Origin: CAIVAT01 sp964355945 | GTDB lineage: Bacteria > Bacteroidota > Bacteroidia > Bacteroidales > FEN-979 | Reading direction: 5' to 3' | DNA: 64,000 bases | Assembly (NCBI GenBank): GCA_964355945.1 | Contig: CAYHGE010000009.1 | Location: forward strand, 1-64,000 | Part shown: piece after piece, positions 9,597 through 17,615 of the stretch | Numbering within the stretch: the stretch's first letter is position 1 | Layout of the letters: the number at the start of each line of letters is the position of its first letter | Notes under the pieces: generated by a model | What the model saw: only the letters and a program-made list of their open reading frames with translations | Told to the model about the DNA's origin: nothing | Database searches by the model: none | Made by a program: the position numbers and the translations under genes

Positions 9597-10568
9597 TTAT
9601 TTCCCCTTTAATTCCTTAACAGCCTCAACAAGTTTCGGGAGGATTTTACTTGCATCACCAACGATACCATATTGTGCTGCAGAAAAGATTGGTGCATCCT
9701 TATCGGTGTTGATGGCCACAATGAATTTTGATGAACTGACCCCTGCCAGATGCTGGGTAGCTCCTGAAATCCCAATGGCGAAATAGAGATTTGGTGCAAT
9801 AATTTTCCCGGTCTGTCCGGTATGCTCTTCGTGAGGACGCCAGCCTTCGTCTGAAACCGGCCGTGAACAAGCGGTCGCTGCACCAAGCAACTCAGCCAGT
9901 TCGACAATGGGAGGCCAATTATCTGCTGATTTCATGCCCCGGCCTCCGGAAACAACAATGTCAGCGTCAGTTAGCAGGATTTTTCCGCTGAGTTTCTGAA
10001 CTTCAATTACTTTTGTTTTAACAGCATCCGTGTTCCAATCAATAGCAACTTTTGTAATAACAGCTGCATTTGGAGTTTCAATTAATTCATAAGAATTCTG
10101 AGCAAGGGTTAAAACCTTGATGTCCGTCTTAATAATCAGGTTACTGAATGCATTACCCGAGTACACCTTTTTATAGATCATAAATGGGTTGATACTGAGC
10201 GGCAGCTTACTAACGCCGGCACCCAATCCGGCCTTAAGCAGCACTGATAATCTTGGTGCAACAGCTTTGCCGGTGTTGTTGTTGGAAAGTACAACTACAG
10301 TAGCCTCCTCTTGCTTCGCGAATCTTGTAACAATTTTCGCAAATACCTGGCTATCAAAAACATTCAAATTGTCATTTTGTGCACTGATAATCTGAGCTGC
10401 GCCATATTTCCCAAGTTTTTCCAATTCACTGTCGTCCACATTGCCAACAGACAAGGCAACAGCAGTAGTGTTCAGCATTTCTGCCAACCTGGCTCCATAA
10501 GAAATAAGTTCAAAACTGAGTTTTTTGAACTTTCCATCCCAATTTTCTACAAAAATTAAAACTGACAT
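9597..10568 (-). CDS. etfA: Electron transfer flavoprotein subunit alpha
   Basis: EtfA binds FAD and, with EtfB, shuttles electrons from acyl-CoA dehydrogenases to a membrane oxidoreductase. The 323 residues comprise an N-terminal Rossmann-like domain and the conserved C-terminal FAD domain, with VVSGGRGMKS (206-215), RPHEEHTGQTGKII and AIGISGATQHLAG, all diagnostic of ETF alpha. It follows etfB by 27 bases and precedes the membrane Fe-S protein by seven, so the operon encodes carrier, acceptor and dehydrogenase. Confidence 0.96.
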   Translation of the reverse strand: MSVLIFVENWDGKFKKLSFELISYGARLAEMLNTTAVALSVGNVDDSELEKLGKYGAAQIISAQNDNLNVFDSQVFAKIVTRFAKQEEATVVVLSNNNTGKAVAPRLSVLLKAGLGAGVSKLPLSINPFMIYKKVYSGNAFSNLIIKTDIKVLTLAQNSYELIETPNAAVITKVAIDWNTDAVKTKVIEVQKLSGKILLTDADIVVSGGRGMKSADNWPPIVELAELLGAATACSRPVSDEGWRPHEEHTGQTGKIIAPNLYFAIGISGATQHLAGVSSSKFIVAINTDKDAPIFSAAQYGIVGDASKILPKLVEAVKELKGK

Positions 10569-10595
10569 ATTTTATTTTGGTTTTATCGGTTCAGA

Positions 10596-11345
10596 TTAAA
10601 TGATTTTCGCTTCATTCTGTAACAACTCAACGAGCAGGCGGGGGTTCTCTGCATCAATAAACTTGCATGCAGCACGGGGTTTCGGCATTTCGTAAGCGAC
10701 AATTTCCGTTAATGAATCAATCGCCAATGGTTCAACGACTTTTAGTGGTTTGGTGCGTGCCATCATAATTCCCCTCATTGCCGCAATGCGTGGTTCTTTT
10801 GCAATGCCTTTCTGAACAATTGCAACAACAGGCATGGAAACGGTCACAATCTCCTTCCCTCCGTCAATTTCACGGGTAATAATAGTCTGCCCATTTTCGA
10901 TTTTAACACCTGAGACAGAAGAAACAGAAGGATAATCTAAAAATTCAGCAAGCATCCCCCCTACTGTTGATCCATTGAAATCGCTTGATTCAATACCACA
11001 GAAAACAAGGTCATAAGCTCCTTCTTTGACAACGTTTGCAATTTGAGCAGCAACAAAATAGGCATCTACAGGGTCGGCGTTGATTCTAACGGCATCATCT
11101 GCCCCAATCGCAAGGGCTTTACGGATTGTTGGTTCTGAAGCAACAGGGCCTACATGGGCAACAGTTACCAGCTGAATTCCGTTGGATGGATCATCTTTCA
11201 GTTCCAGAGCCCGCGTAAGTGACAATTCATCCCATGGATTTATAACCCATTGAATTCCTGTAATATCCAACTTTTTATTGCCGTCGATGAATTTAACTTT
11301 GGTTGTGGTATCAGGAACATTGCTAATACAAACTAATATCTTCAT
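10596..11345 (-). CDS. etfB: Electron transfer flavoprotein subunit beta
   Basis: EtfB is the AMP- or FAD-binding partner of EtfA. The 249 residues start MKILVCISNVPDTTTKV, the typical ETF beta N-terminus, and include GADDAVRI and FCGIESSDFNG around the nucleotide site. It is the first gene of the five-gene operon. No second ETF pair or butyryl-CoA dehydrogenase marker is present, so I cannot say from sequence whether this ETF bifurcates electrons; the linked membrane Fe-S proteins suggest an ordinary respiratory role. Confidence 0.95.
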   Translation of the reverse strand: MKILVCISNVPDTTTKVKFIDGNKKLDITGIQWVINPWDELSLTRALELKDDPSNGIQLVTVAHVGPVASEPTIRKALAIGADDAVRINADPVDAYFVAAQIANVVKEGAYDLVFCGIESSDFNGSTVGGMLAEFLDYPSVSSVSGVKIENGQTIITREIDGGKEIVTVSMPVVAIVQKGIAKEPRIAAMRGIMMARTKPLKVVEPLAIDSLTEIVAYEMPKPRAACKFIDAENPRLLVELLQNEAKII

Positions 11346-11387
11346 GGAAAAATCTGATTGGTTATGAAAAATCTGAATTTAGGATGG

Positions 11388-11395
11388 CAAAGATA
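11388..11395 (-). promoter_or_regulatory. Candidate promoter of the etfB-etfA operon (TATCTTTG)
   Basis: The minus strand reads TATCTTTG, an exact Bacteroidota -7 word, 42 bases before the etfB ATG in the 72-base gap after fabI. No good TTG is visible at the -33 position. Confidence 0.5.
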
Positions 11396-11417
11396 AAAAA
11401 AAGGGGATAAAGAATGT

Positions 11418-12254
11418 CTATAAATTATCTCCTTCGTCAAGGCACTTATTATACTGTGTCATAGCCTTCAGACTCATGGCCATACTGGAAAAACCACCAT
11501 CATGATAAATGTTCTGCATCGTGATTTTTCTTGATAAATCCGAAAAAAGAACAATCGAAAAATCAGCACACTCTTCTGCTGTGGCATTGCCAAGCGGTGA
11601 CATCCTTTCTGTAAAGTCAAGAAGTCCGTCAATTCCCTTGATACCGCTTCCTGCAGTAGTTCTGGTGGGAGACTGAGACACAGTGTTTATTCGTATGTGT
11701 TTTTCTCTTCCATAGATATAACCAAAACTTCTTGAAATTGATTCAAGAAGTGCTTTGGCGTCTGCCATGTCATTATATCCGACAAGCGTACGTTGTGCAG
11801 CAATATAGGAAAGTGCGAGAACAGAGCCCCATTCATTGATTGCATCAAGTTTTTTCGCAACCTGGAGCATCTTGTGGAATGAAAGTGCGGAGATATCGAT
11901 GGTTTTTTGAAAATAGTCATAGTCCACGTCATCATAAGGACGATGTTTTCGAACATTCAATGACATCCCTATCGAATGGAGTACAAAATCGACTTTCCCT
12001 CCCAGAACTTCCATCGAGCGCAAAAATACATGCTCCAGGTCCTTGACACTTGTTGCATCAGCCGGAATAACCTCTGCATTGCATGTTTGAGCCAATTCAT
12101 TTATTTCACCAAACCGCAATGCAACAGAAGTATTTGACAAAGTGAAAACAGCACCTTCTTCGTATGCCCGCATGGCAATTTTCCATGCAATTGATTTATT
12201 ATCCAGGGCTCCGAAAATGATCCCCTTTTTTCCTTTGAGTAAATTATATGACAT
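11418..12254 (-). CDS. fabI: Enoyl-[acyl-carrier-protein] reductase (NADH), FabI type
   Basis: FabI reduces trans-2-enoyl-ACP in the last step of fatty acid elongation. The 278 residues form a short-chain dehydrogenase fold with a divergent cofactor loop (IIFGALDNKSIAWKIA) and the FabI catalytic set Tyr150, Tyr160 and Lys167 with the 10 and 7 residue spacing seen in E. coli (146, 156, 163). N-terminus MSYNLLKGKKG is typical of Bacteroidota FabI. It lies between recN and the ETF operon on the same strand. It is biosynthetic while the next operon is degradative, so co-transcription would be surprising and the ETF promoter word supports separation. Confidence 0.95.
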   Translation of the reverse strand: MSYNLLKGKKGIIFGALDNKSIAWKIAMRAYEEGAVFTLSNTSVALRFGEINELAQTCNAEVIPADATSVKDLEHVFLRSMEVLGGKVDFVLHSIGMSLNVRKHRPYDDVDYDYFQKTIDISALSFHKMLQVAKKLDAINEWGSVLALSYIAAQRTLVGYNDMADAKALLESISRSFGYIYGREKHIRINTVSQSPTRTTAGSGIKGIDGLLDFTERMSPLGNATAEECADFSIVLFSDLSRKITMQNIYHDGGFSSMAMSLKAMTQYNKCLDEGDNL

Positions 12255-12292
12255 GATTGATTTTCTAGAGGTATAAATTATTTAATTAATGA

Positions 12293-13948
12293 TTAATTAT
12301 TGAGTAATTCCTGTGCGGTCAGAATTGCGGAATCTGTAACTGTTTCATTGCTCAGCATTTTTGCAATTTCACCAAGTCGTTCATTTTCATCTAATTGTTT
12401 AATATGTGTATAGGTTGTCTGATTGTTTTCTGATTTATAAACCCAGTAGTGCCTGTCACCTCTTGCAGCGATCTGAGGCAGATGTGTGATTGCAACAACC
12501 TGCATATATTCCCCCATTCGTTTCAGGATACTTCCAACTTTTCCGGCCACTTCACCTGAAACGCCATTATCGATTTCATCAAAAATAATGGTAGGTAACA
12601 GGTTTTTCTGACTAATCATTGATTTAATTGCCAGCATAATCCGTGAAAGCTCACCGCCGGATGCTGCACTAGAAATCTCTTTGAGTTCAATCCCTTTGTT
12701 GGCTGTAAATAAAAACCGTACCTTATCAACTCCGTCTCTTGATATTGAATCCGTATGTGATAATTCGATTTTAAACCTGGCCATAGGAATACCCAGTTTG
12801 GAGAGGATTCCAATTACTTCGTTTTCAAATGGCTGCAAAATTTGTTGTCTTTTTAACGATATCGTCCTGGCCAAAACTATAAGGTTATTCTCCCTGTGTG
12901 ATACCTCCCTCTGCAGGTTTTCGATCTGTTCTTCCATTCCTGCGTCATCAGCAACCTTTTGTTCAATGTCATCTTTGGTCCCGATTAACTGCTCAATTGT
13001 TGTCGCCTGGTGTTTTTTCATCAGACGGTATAACAAGTCAAGCCGCTGTGATAGCAATTCAATTCTGGCCGGATCAACAAAAACCTGTTCCTCAATGGTG
13101 CTCAATTCTTTTGAGATATCCTTTAAATCTATGTAGTTAGACGATAATCGTTCAGAAAGATTTTTAAGTTCCGGTTTATATTTTTCCACATCTCTGATTG
13201 TATGACCTGCCTCTGAAAGTTGAGCCAGAATATTTTCATCAGAACCTGAAATCAGATGAACAGCCTGGTAAAGACTGCTTTTAATCTCTTCTGCATGAGT
13301 CAGAAACTCAAGATCCACCTCAATTTCAGGCAGTTCTCCCGGTTTTAACCGGGCCATGTTTAACTCATCCAGCAAGAACCGGAAATAGTCCATTTCACCG
13401 GACACTTTTGCTTCCTGATCAGCCAGCAGGGCAAGTTGTTTACTAAGGTCCAGAAAATGATCGTATAAGGCCCGATAGGAAGTTACCTCTGATTCAATGC
13501 CAGCATAACTGTCGATTACAGCAAGCTGAAAACCCGAATCGTTCAAGGTAGTGATGGAGTTTTGAGAGTGAACATTCACAAGTTTATCCCCCAAATCTTT
13601 CAGAATGTTAAGATTCACGGGTGTATCATTGATGAAAGCGCGTGATTTCCCACCCTGATTGATCTCTCTTCGAAGAATCATGGTATCTTCATAGTCAAGT
13701 TCCTGACTGGTAAAAAAGCTTTCCAGCCCATAACCTTTGATCATGAACATTCCCTCAAGAATGCATTTCCTTGATTTATCCAGCAAAACTCCTGAATCAG
13801 CCCGTTGTCCAAGGGTCAGTGACAATGCCCCCAGCAGGATTGATTTGCCGGCGCCGGTTTCTCCTGTGATAACAGAGAATCCATCCGAGAAATCAATTTC
13901 CAGATCATGAATCAGGATATAGTTTTTTATGGATAATTTTAAGAGCAT
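12293..13948 (-). CDS. recN: DNA repair protein RecN
   Basis: RecN is an SMC-like ATPase used in double-strand break repair. The 551 residues have Walker A GETGAGKS (29-36), a long coiled-coil centre (about 150-370) and a C-terminal head with ASGGELSRIMLAIK (ABC signature) and TIIFDEIDNGVSGE (Walker B and D-loop). Length fits the family. It follows the DUF4835 gene by 39 bases on the same strand, as in other Bacteroidota. A TAACTTTG word at 13983-13990 could give it a promoter of its own. Confidence 0.96.
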   Translation of the reverse strand: MLLKLSIKNYILIHDLEIDFSDGFSVITGETGAGKSILLGALSLTLGQRADSGVLLDKSRKCILEGMFMIKGYGLESFFTSQELDYEDTMILRREINQGGKSRAFINDTPVNLNILKDLGDKLVNVHSQNSITTLNDSGFQLAVIDSYAGIESEVTSYRALYDHFLDLSKQLALLADQEAKVSGEMDYFRFLLDELNMARLKPGELPEIEVDLEFLTHAEEIKSSLYQAVHLISGSDENILAQLSEAGHTIRDVEKYKPELKNLSERLSSNYIDLKDISKELSTIEEQVFVDPARIELLSQRLDLLYRLMKKHQATTIEQLIGTKDDIEQKVADDAGMEEQIENLQREVSHRENNLIVLARTISLKRQQILQPFENEVIGILSKLGIPMARFKIELSHTDSISRDGVDKVRFLFTANKGIELKEISSAASGGELSRIMLAIKSMISQKNLLPTIIFDEIDNGVSGEVAGKVGSILKRMGEYMQVVAITHLPQIAARGDRHYWVYKSENNQTTYTHIKQLDENERLGEIAKMLSNETVTDSAILTAQELLNN

Positions 13949-13982
13949 CGGTTCCCCGTTTAATGCATATTGCGCAGCCGGA

Positions 13983-13990
13983 CAAAGTTA
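13983..13990 (-). promoter_or_regulatory. Possible internal promoter of recN (TAACTTTG)
   Basis: An exact TAnnTTTG match overlaps the stop codon of the upstream DUF4835 gene and lies 34 bases before the recN ATG. No -33 TTG is seen. It would allow recN to be expressed apart from the bamD operon. Confidence 0.3.
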
Positions 13991-15057
13991 TTTCGACTCT
14001 AAAATAGCCTGATACTTCGCACCATTCGCAGGATCTATCTCCTTAAGAAGGTTGGTAATATTTGTTTTTTCCATCGGCGGAACCCGCTGGTCAGCATAAA
14101 TATTGACAAATTCATCCCGTTTGGCATCAAAAATCAGTTGCAAAGCATAAAGATTGGGCTTGGCATTGTAAATTCTCTGAAGGATTTCAAGCCCTTCTGA
14201 AGCCACTGTCCTCCCCTGGTCAACTTTCTCATACATCTGATCGAGCCCAAGGCGATGATACCTGTAGGCAAAATCCCTTAATCCTGAATTCGCAGGATTC
14301 AAATAATTATTGACGATCCAATACCTGTTCTTGTCGCTTTCAAAAGCTTTCCATCCCGGATCTGATGAATNNNNNNNNNNNNNNNNNNNNNNNNNNNNNN
14401 NNNNNNNNNNNNNNNNNNNNNNNNNNNNNNNNNNNNNNNNNNNNNNNNNNNNNNNNNNNNNNNNNNNNNNATCCAATACCTGTTCTTGTCGCTTTCAAAA
14501 GCTTTCCATCCCGGATCTGATGAATTTTGAGCTGCATTCACAACTTCCTGGGCCTTCTCAAAGTAAGGGGAACCACCGCTGGGTGAATATGAATCAAAAT
14601 AAAAGCCCAGAATTGTATAGGAATAGAATGCCAGCATAGAGGTGAGATTGGAAGTAAAGGTGCCATCAGAATAATCAAGTGGCTGATATTCAACATATTT
14701 GAATTGAACTGATTTATCGATGGTGTTTAATAGCACAGAGTTATAGGCACTGTTGATGATTGGCCGCCGTATTACTACATTCATGGTTCCCTTAAATTCA
14801 TCAGCACTCAAACGCTCATTGATAATTATCAGGATGGTACATTCAATTCTCTCCTCCTGTTTAAAGCTGTAACTTGACCATTTACGATTATTCACAAACT
14901 CGTAAATAGCGCTCTGTAAGGTTTGAAAAACTTTCTTATCAGTCCCTTCCAATTTCTGTGCATTGATGCTGATCATGCAGTTGAGCTCCTGTGCATGTAA
15001 ACTGGTTAAGGAGCCAATGCACAGCAATGCCACCAAAAACGCCTTTAGTTTTATCAT
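13988..15057 (-). CDS. DUF4835 family secreted protein, interrupted only by an assembly gap
   Basis: Both halves belong to one gene. The N-terminus MIKLKAFLVALLCIGSLTSLHAQ is a signal peptide, followed by the DUF4835 body (ELNCMISINAQKLEGTDKKVF and onwards), predicted exported to the periplasm. The 100 N are flanked by 55 identical bases. Removing one copy plus the Ns (155 bases) leaves 915 bases, exactly 305 codons, so a 304-residue protein with no frameshift, the expected family size. It sits between coaBC (the ATG overlaps the coaBC stop) and recN. DUF4835 has no assigned function; its operon partners include the outer-membrane assembly lipoprotein BamD. Confidence 0.88.
14316..14525. other. 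Scaffold gap (100 N) flanked by a duplicated 55-base overlap
   Basis: Bases 14316-14370 and 14471-14525 are identical over 55 positions and flank Ns 14371-14470. This looks like two contigs whose ends overlap by 55 bases, the sort of overlap left by a de Bruijn assembler at k = 55, joined with a nominal gap rather than merged. Collapsing the overlap restores the reading frame of the DUF4835 gene. Confidence 0.92.
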
Positions 15058-16262
15058 AGTTGAGAGGTTCCGTTTTTAACAATGAAATCTATGATTTCCT
15101 TTGCTACAGCTGTCTTAGACTGTAATTTCCCTGAATATACCTTACCGGAGCGGTCAATAATGCTTATTTTATTTGTTTCAAGGCCAAAGCCTGCCCCTTT
15201 ATCATTCAATGAATTAAGAACGATATAATCAAGATTTTTGGTAGCAATTTTTTCCCGGGCGTGATTAAGTTCATTGTCAGTTTCAAGGGCGAATCCAACA
15301 ATGACCTGGTTTTTTGTTTTACGATTTCCGATCTCCCTGAGAATATCACGCGTCGGAATAAGTTCAATTATCATGGCATTTTCACTCTTCTTCAGCTTCT
15401 GAGCAGATTTAGACGCACAAGCATAATCAGCAACTGCAGCAGCCATGATCACAACATTTGAGGAAGGTAATACCTGCATACAAGCCTCGTACATTTCATC
15501 AGCTGATTCAACATCAACCCGGTGAATCCCGGGATGATCGGTAACCAGGCTGGTGGGGCCGGCAATTAATGTAACTTCTGCACCTCGCTGTGCTGCTTCG
15601 TATGCAATGGAAAAGCCCATTTTCCCGGTTGAGTAGTTCCCAAGAAACCTGACTGGGTCTATCTTTTCGTAGGTTGGACCTGCCGACACCATTACTTTCA
15701 CATTCAGTAGATCTTGCTGATGCATGAAATGATCCCTCACGATCTTAAGAATCTCTTCTGGTTCCTCCAGGCGACCCGGTCCTGACAAGCCGCTGGCCAA
15801 TTCGCCAACCTGGGGTTCTATGATGAAATTCCCAAAGGAACGAAGGGTATCAATGTTATTCTTGGTAGACGGATGTGCAAACATATCAAGGTCCATGGCC
15901 GGTGCAATAAAAACAGGGCATTTTGCAGATAAGTAGGCGGTAATGACAAAGTTATCAGCGATGCCATGGGCCATCTTCCCGAGGGAATTGGCTGTTACCG
16001 GGGCGAAAATCATTGCATCAGCCCATTGTCCCAGTTCAACATGGTTATTCCACTCCCCGTTACCAGCAGCGAAAGGGTCAACAATGACCGGATGCTGAGA
16101 GAGGGTAGATAATGTTAAAGGAGTTACAAAATCTTTGGCGACAGGAGTCATGATGATACGTACATCTGCCCCTTCCCTGACAAGCAGTCTGACCAGGAAC
16201 GGAATTTTGTAGGCTGCGATGCTACCGGTAATGCCGATAACAATTTTTTTTCCTTTCAACAT
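15054..16262 (-). CDS. coaBC: Bifunctional phosphopantothenoylcysteine decarboxylase / phosphopantothenate-cysteine ligase
   Basis: CoaBC makes 4'-phosphopantetheine for coenzyme A. The 402 residues hold the flavin-dependent CoaC domain (about 1-180; GSIAAYKIPF, His74 in NNHVELGQWAD) and the CoaB ligase domain (about 188-400; SAGPTYEKIDPVRF, GNYSTGKMG). Two residues important in E. coli Dfp differ: the PxMN motif reads PAMD (Asp124 where Asn125 is expected), and the clamp motif reads GELASG (Ser157 where Cys158 is expected). As I recall, both are common in Bacteroidota CoaBC. It is third in the bamD-rpoZ-coaBC-DUF4835-recN cluster and overlaps the next start by four bases. Confidence 0.94.
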   Translation of the reverse strand: MLKGKKIVIGITGSIAAYKIPFLVRLLVREGADVRIIMTPVAKDFVTPLTLSTLSQHPVIVDPFAAGNGEWNNHVELGQWADAMIFAPVTANSLGKMAHGIADNFVITAYLSAKCPVFIAPAMDLDMFAHPSTKNNIDTLRSFGNFIIEPQVGELASGLSGPGRLEEPEEILKIVRDHFMHQQDLLNVKVMVSAGPTYEKIDPVRFLGNYSTGKMGFSIAYEAAQRGAEVTLIAGPTSLVTDHPGIHRVDVESADEMYEACMQVLPSSNVVIMAAAVADYACASKSAQKLKKSENAMIIELIPTRDILREIGNRKTKNQVIVGFALETDNELNHAREKIATKNLDYIVLNSLNDKGAGFGLETNKISIIDRSGKVYSGKLQSKTAVAKEIIDFIVKNGTSQL

Positions 16263-16279
16263 CGTGTAAAGGGAAAAGA

Positions 16280-16615
16280 TTAAAAATCTTCAGGCCGTTC
16301 TTTGTGCGGATTCCGAAAATAGACCTCGTTGTTCAGATATTCATGAATGGCGATCAGGGTAGGTTTTGCCAGTTGCTCATAATACTTTGCTATTTCGATT
16401 TGCTCACGGTTTTCGAACACCTCTTCAAGGTTGTCGGTCGTAGTTGCAAATTCCGATAGTTTCTGGTTCAGTTCCTCTTTAATTTCAAGGCCAATCTGGT
16501 TGGAACGTTTTGAAATTACGGCAACAGTCTCGTACATATTATTCGTTCCTGCAGTAAAGTCCTCAATATTCCGGGTCACGGCATGAACATCTGTTTTCAC
16601 CTTTTTATAATCCAT
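16280..16615 (-). CDS. rpoZ: DNA-directed RNA polymerase omega subunit, Bacteroidota type
   Basis: Omega supports folding and assembly of the RNA polymerase beta' subunit. The 111-residue protein begins MDYKKVKTDVHAVTRNIEDF and contains NMYETVAVISKRSNQI, the omega core helix region, then NLEEVFENREQIEIAKYYE, typical of Bacteroidota RpoZ, which is often left as hypothetical. It lies 15 bases after bamD and 17 before coaBC, the same order as in other Bacteroidota. Confidence 0.88.
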   Translation of the reverse strand: MDYKKVKTDVHAVTRNIEDFTAGTNNMYETVAVISKRSNQIGLEIKEELNQKLSEFATTTDNLEEVFENREQIEIAKYYEQLAKPTLIAIHEYLNNEVYFRNPHKERPEDF

Positions 16616-16630
16616 GGTAATTTTATTAGT

Positions 16631-17473
16631 TTAATTGATTACAATGGGAACATGATTTCCCCTTTTTTGAAATTTGATATTATATAATTCAAGCTCTTTT
16701 TGTGACCGCTCTTTTAAACTGACGGCCTCTGTTTTTAATTTACTATCAGGATACTGTGCAATAAACTCATTACAGGCGGTCATTGCCTTTGTAAAACGGT
16801 CTAATTGCTTTTCAAGGATACTCTCCATGGCAAACTTGTAATATGATTTAATGATCAGAAACATGATCTCTTCGCGATGTGGTGAATCCGGGTACTCCTT
16901 TAAAATGTTATTAAACATTTGAATCGCAGCGGTATAATCATCCATACGGTAGAACAGCTTTGCGATTTTAAAATCCTTCATTTCAAGTTTAAGCCGGAGT
17001 TTGTCAATTAAATCGTTACACTCTGATACTCTTTTACTTTTCGGGTAGGTATTTGTGAAAAGCTGCAACTCCTTTAATGCATCATAAGTGACGGTTTGAT
17101 CAAGCGTATATTCAGGTGAACTGAGATAATTGCAATAGGCACTCATAAACATACACTCTTCTGCCTCCTCAGAGTTGGGATAATTGGAAGAATACCTTTT
17201 GAAATAATAGGCGGCCATGGTGAAATCCTTCTGGTTGTAATAGCAGTAAGAGTAGTAATATGCAATTTTTTGAGCCTTTTCAGTGGCTCGCATGACGCCG
17301 CTGAGTTGATCAAAAAGTTGAAGTGCCCTTGGGTAATCCTTTTTTGAATAAAGTTTTACGGCTTCATCATATTTTTCATCAGCAGAACCATGTTTAACAA
17401 GATTTTGAAATTTGCAACCAGAAAGAGAAACCAACAGGCTGATTGCAATAATAAAAATGGCATTATATTTCAT
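16631..17473 (-). CDS. bamD: Outer membrane assembly lipoprotein BamD
   Basis: BamD is the essential lipoprotein of the BAM complex that inserts outer-membrane beta-barrels. The 280 residues begin with a lipoprotein signal (LVSLSGC, acylated Cys20) followed by about five TPR units: AVKLYSKKDYPRALQLFDQL, AYYFKRYSSNYPNSEEAEEC, LFTNTYPKSKRVSECNDLI, AIQMFNNILKEYPDSPHREE and FIAQYPDSKLKTEAV. It is first in its operon. The TAATTTTG promoter word ends five bases before the ATG, so the mRNA is probably leaderless. Confidence 0.92.
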   Translation of the reverse strand: MKYNAIFIIAISLLVSLSGCKFQNLVKHGSADEKYDEAVKLYSKKDYPRALQLFDQLSGVMRATEKAQKIAYYYSYCYYNQKDFTMAAYYFKRYSSNYPNSEEAEECMFMSAYCNYLSSPEYTLDQTVTYDALKELQLFTNTYPKSKRVSECNDLIDKLRLKLEMKDFKIAKLFYRMDDYTAAIQMFNNILKEYPDSPHREEIMFLIIKSYYKFAMESILEKQLDRFTKAMTACNEFIAQYPDSKLKTEAVSLKERSQKELELYNIKFQKRGNHVPIVIN

Positions 17474-17477
17474 GGTG

Positions 17478-17485
17478 CAAAATTA
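17478..17485 (-). promoter_or_regulatory. bamD operon -7 element directly before the start codon (TAATTTTG)
   Basis: The minus strand reads TAATTTTGCACCATG. TAATTTTG is an exact TAnnTTTG match whose last base is five positions before the ATG. Since the element is centred near -7, transcription would begin at or within a base or two of the start codon. No -33 TTG at 19 bases is seen, which lowers confidence. Confidence 0.5.
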
Positions 17486-17559
17486 CAACTTAATGTCGAA
17501 AAATCATAATATAAACAGTTACAAACGGTTCCTCTTATGAAAAAGTATTTGTTTTTTGG

Positions 17560-17567
17560 TACTTTTG
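17560..17567 (+). promoter_or_regulatory. Candidate promoter of the PLP synthase gene (TACTTTTG)
   Basis: TACTTTTGC is an exact -7 match, 48 bases before the GTG start at 17616. No clear TTG occurs at the -33 distance. It forms a divergent pair with the bamD promoter, 74 bases away. Confidence 0.5.
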
Positions 17568-17615
17568 CAAATTGAAATAATCATTAATAATCGTATCATT
17601 TAATTCATAAGAAAC

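Noticed and set aside
14316..14525. A true 55-base direct repeat or duplication inside DUF4835
   Set aside because: The copies flank an N run and collapsing them restores the frame, which points to an assembly overlap rather than biology.
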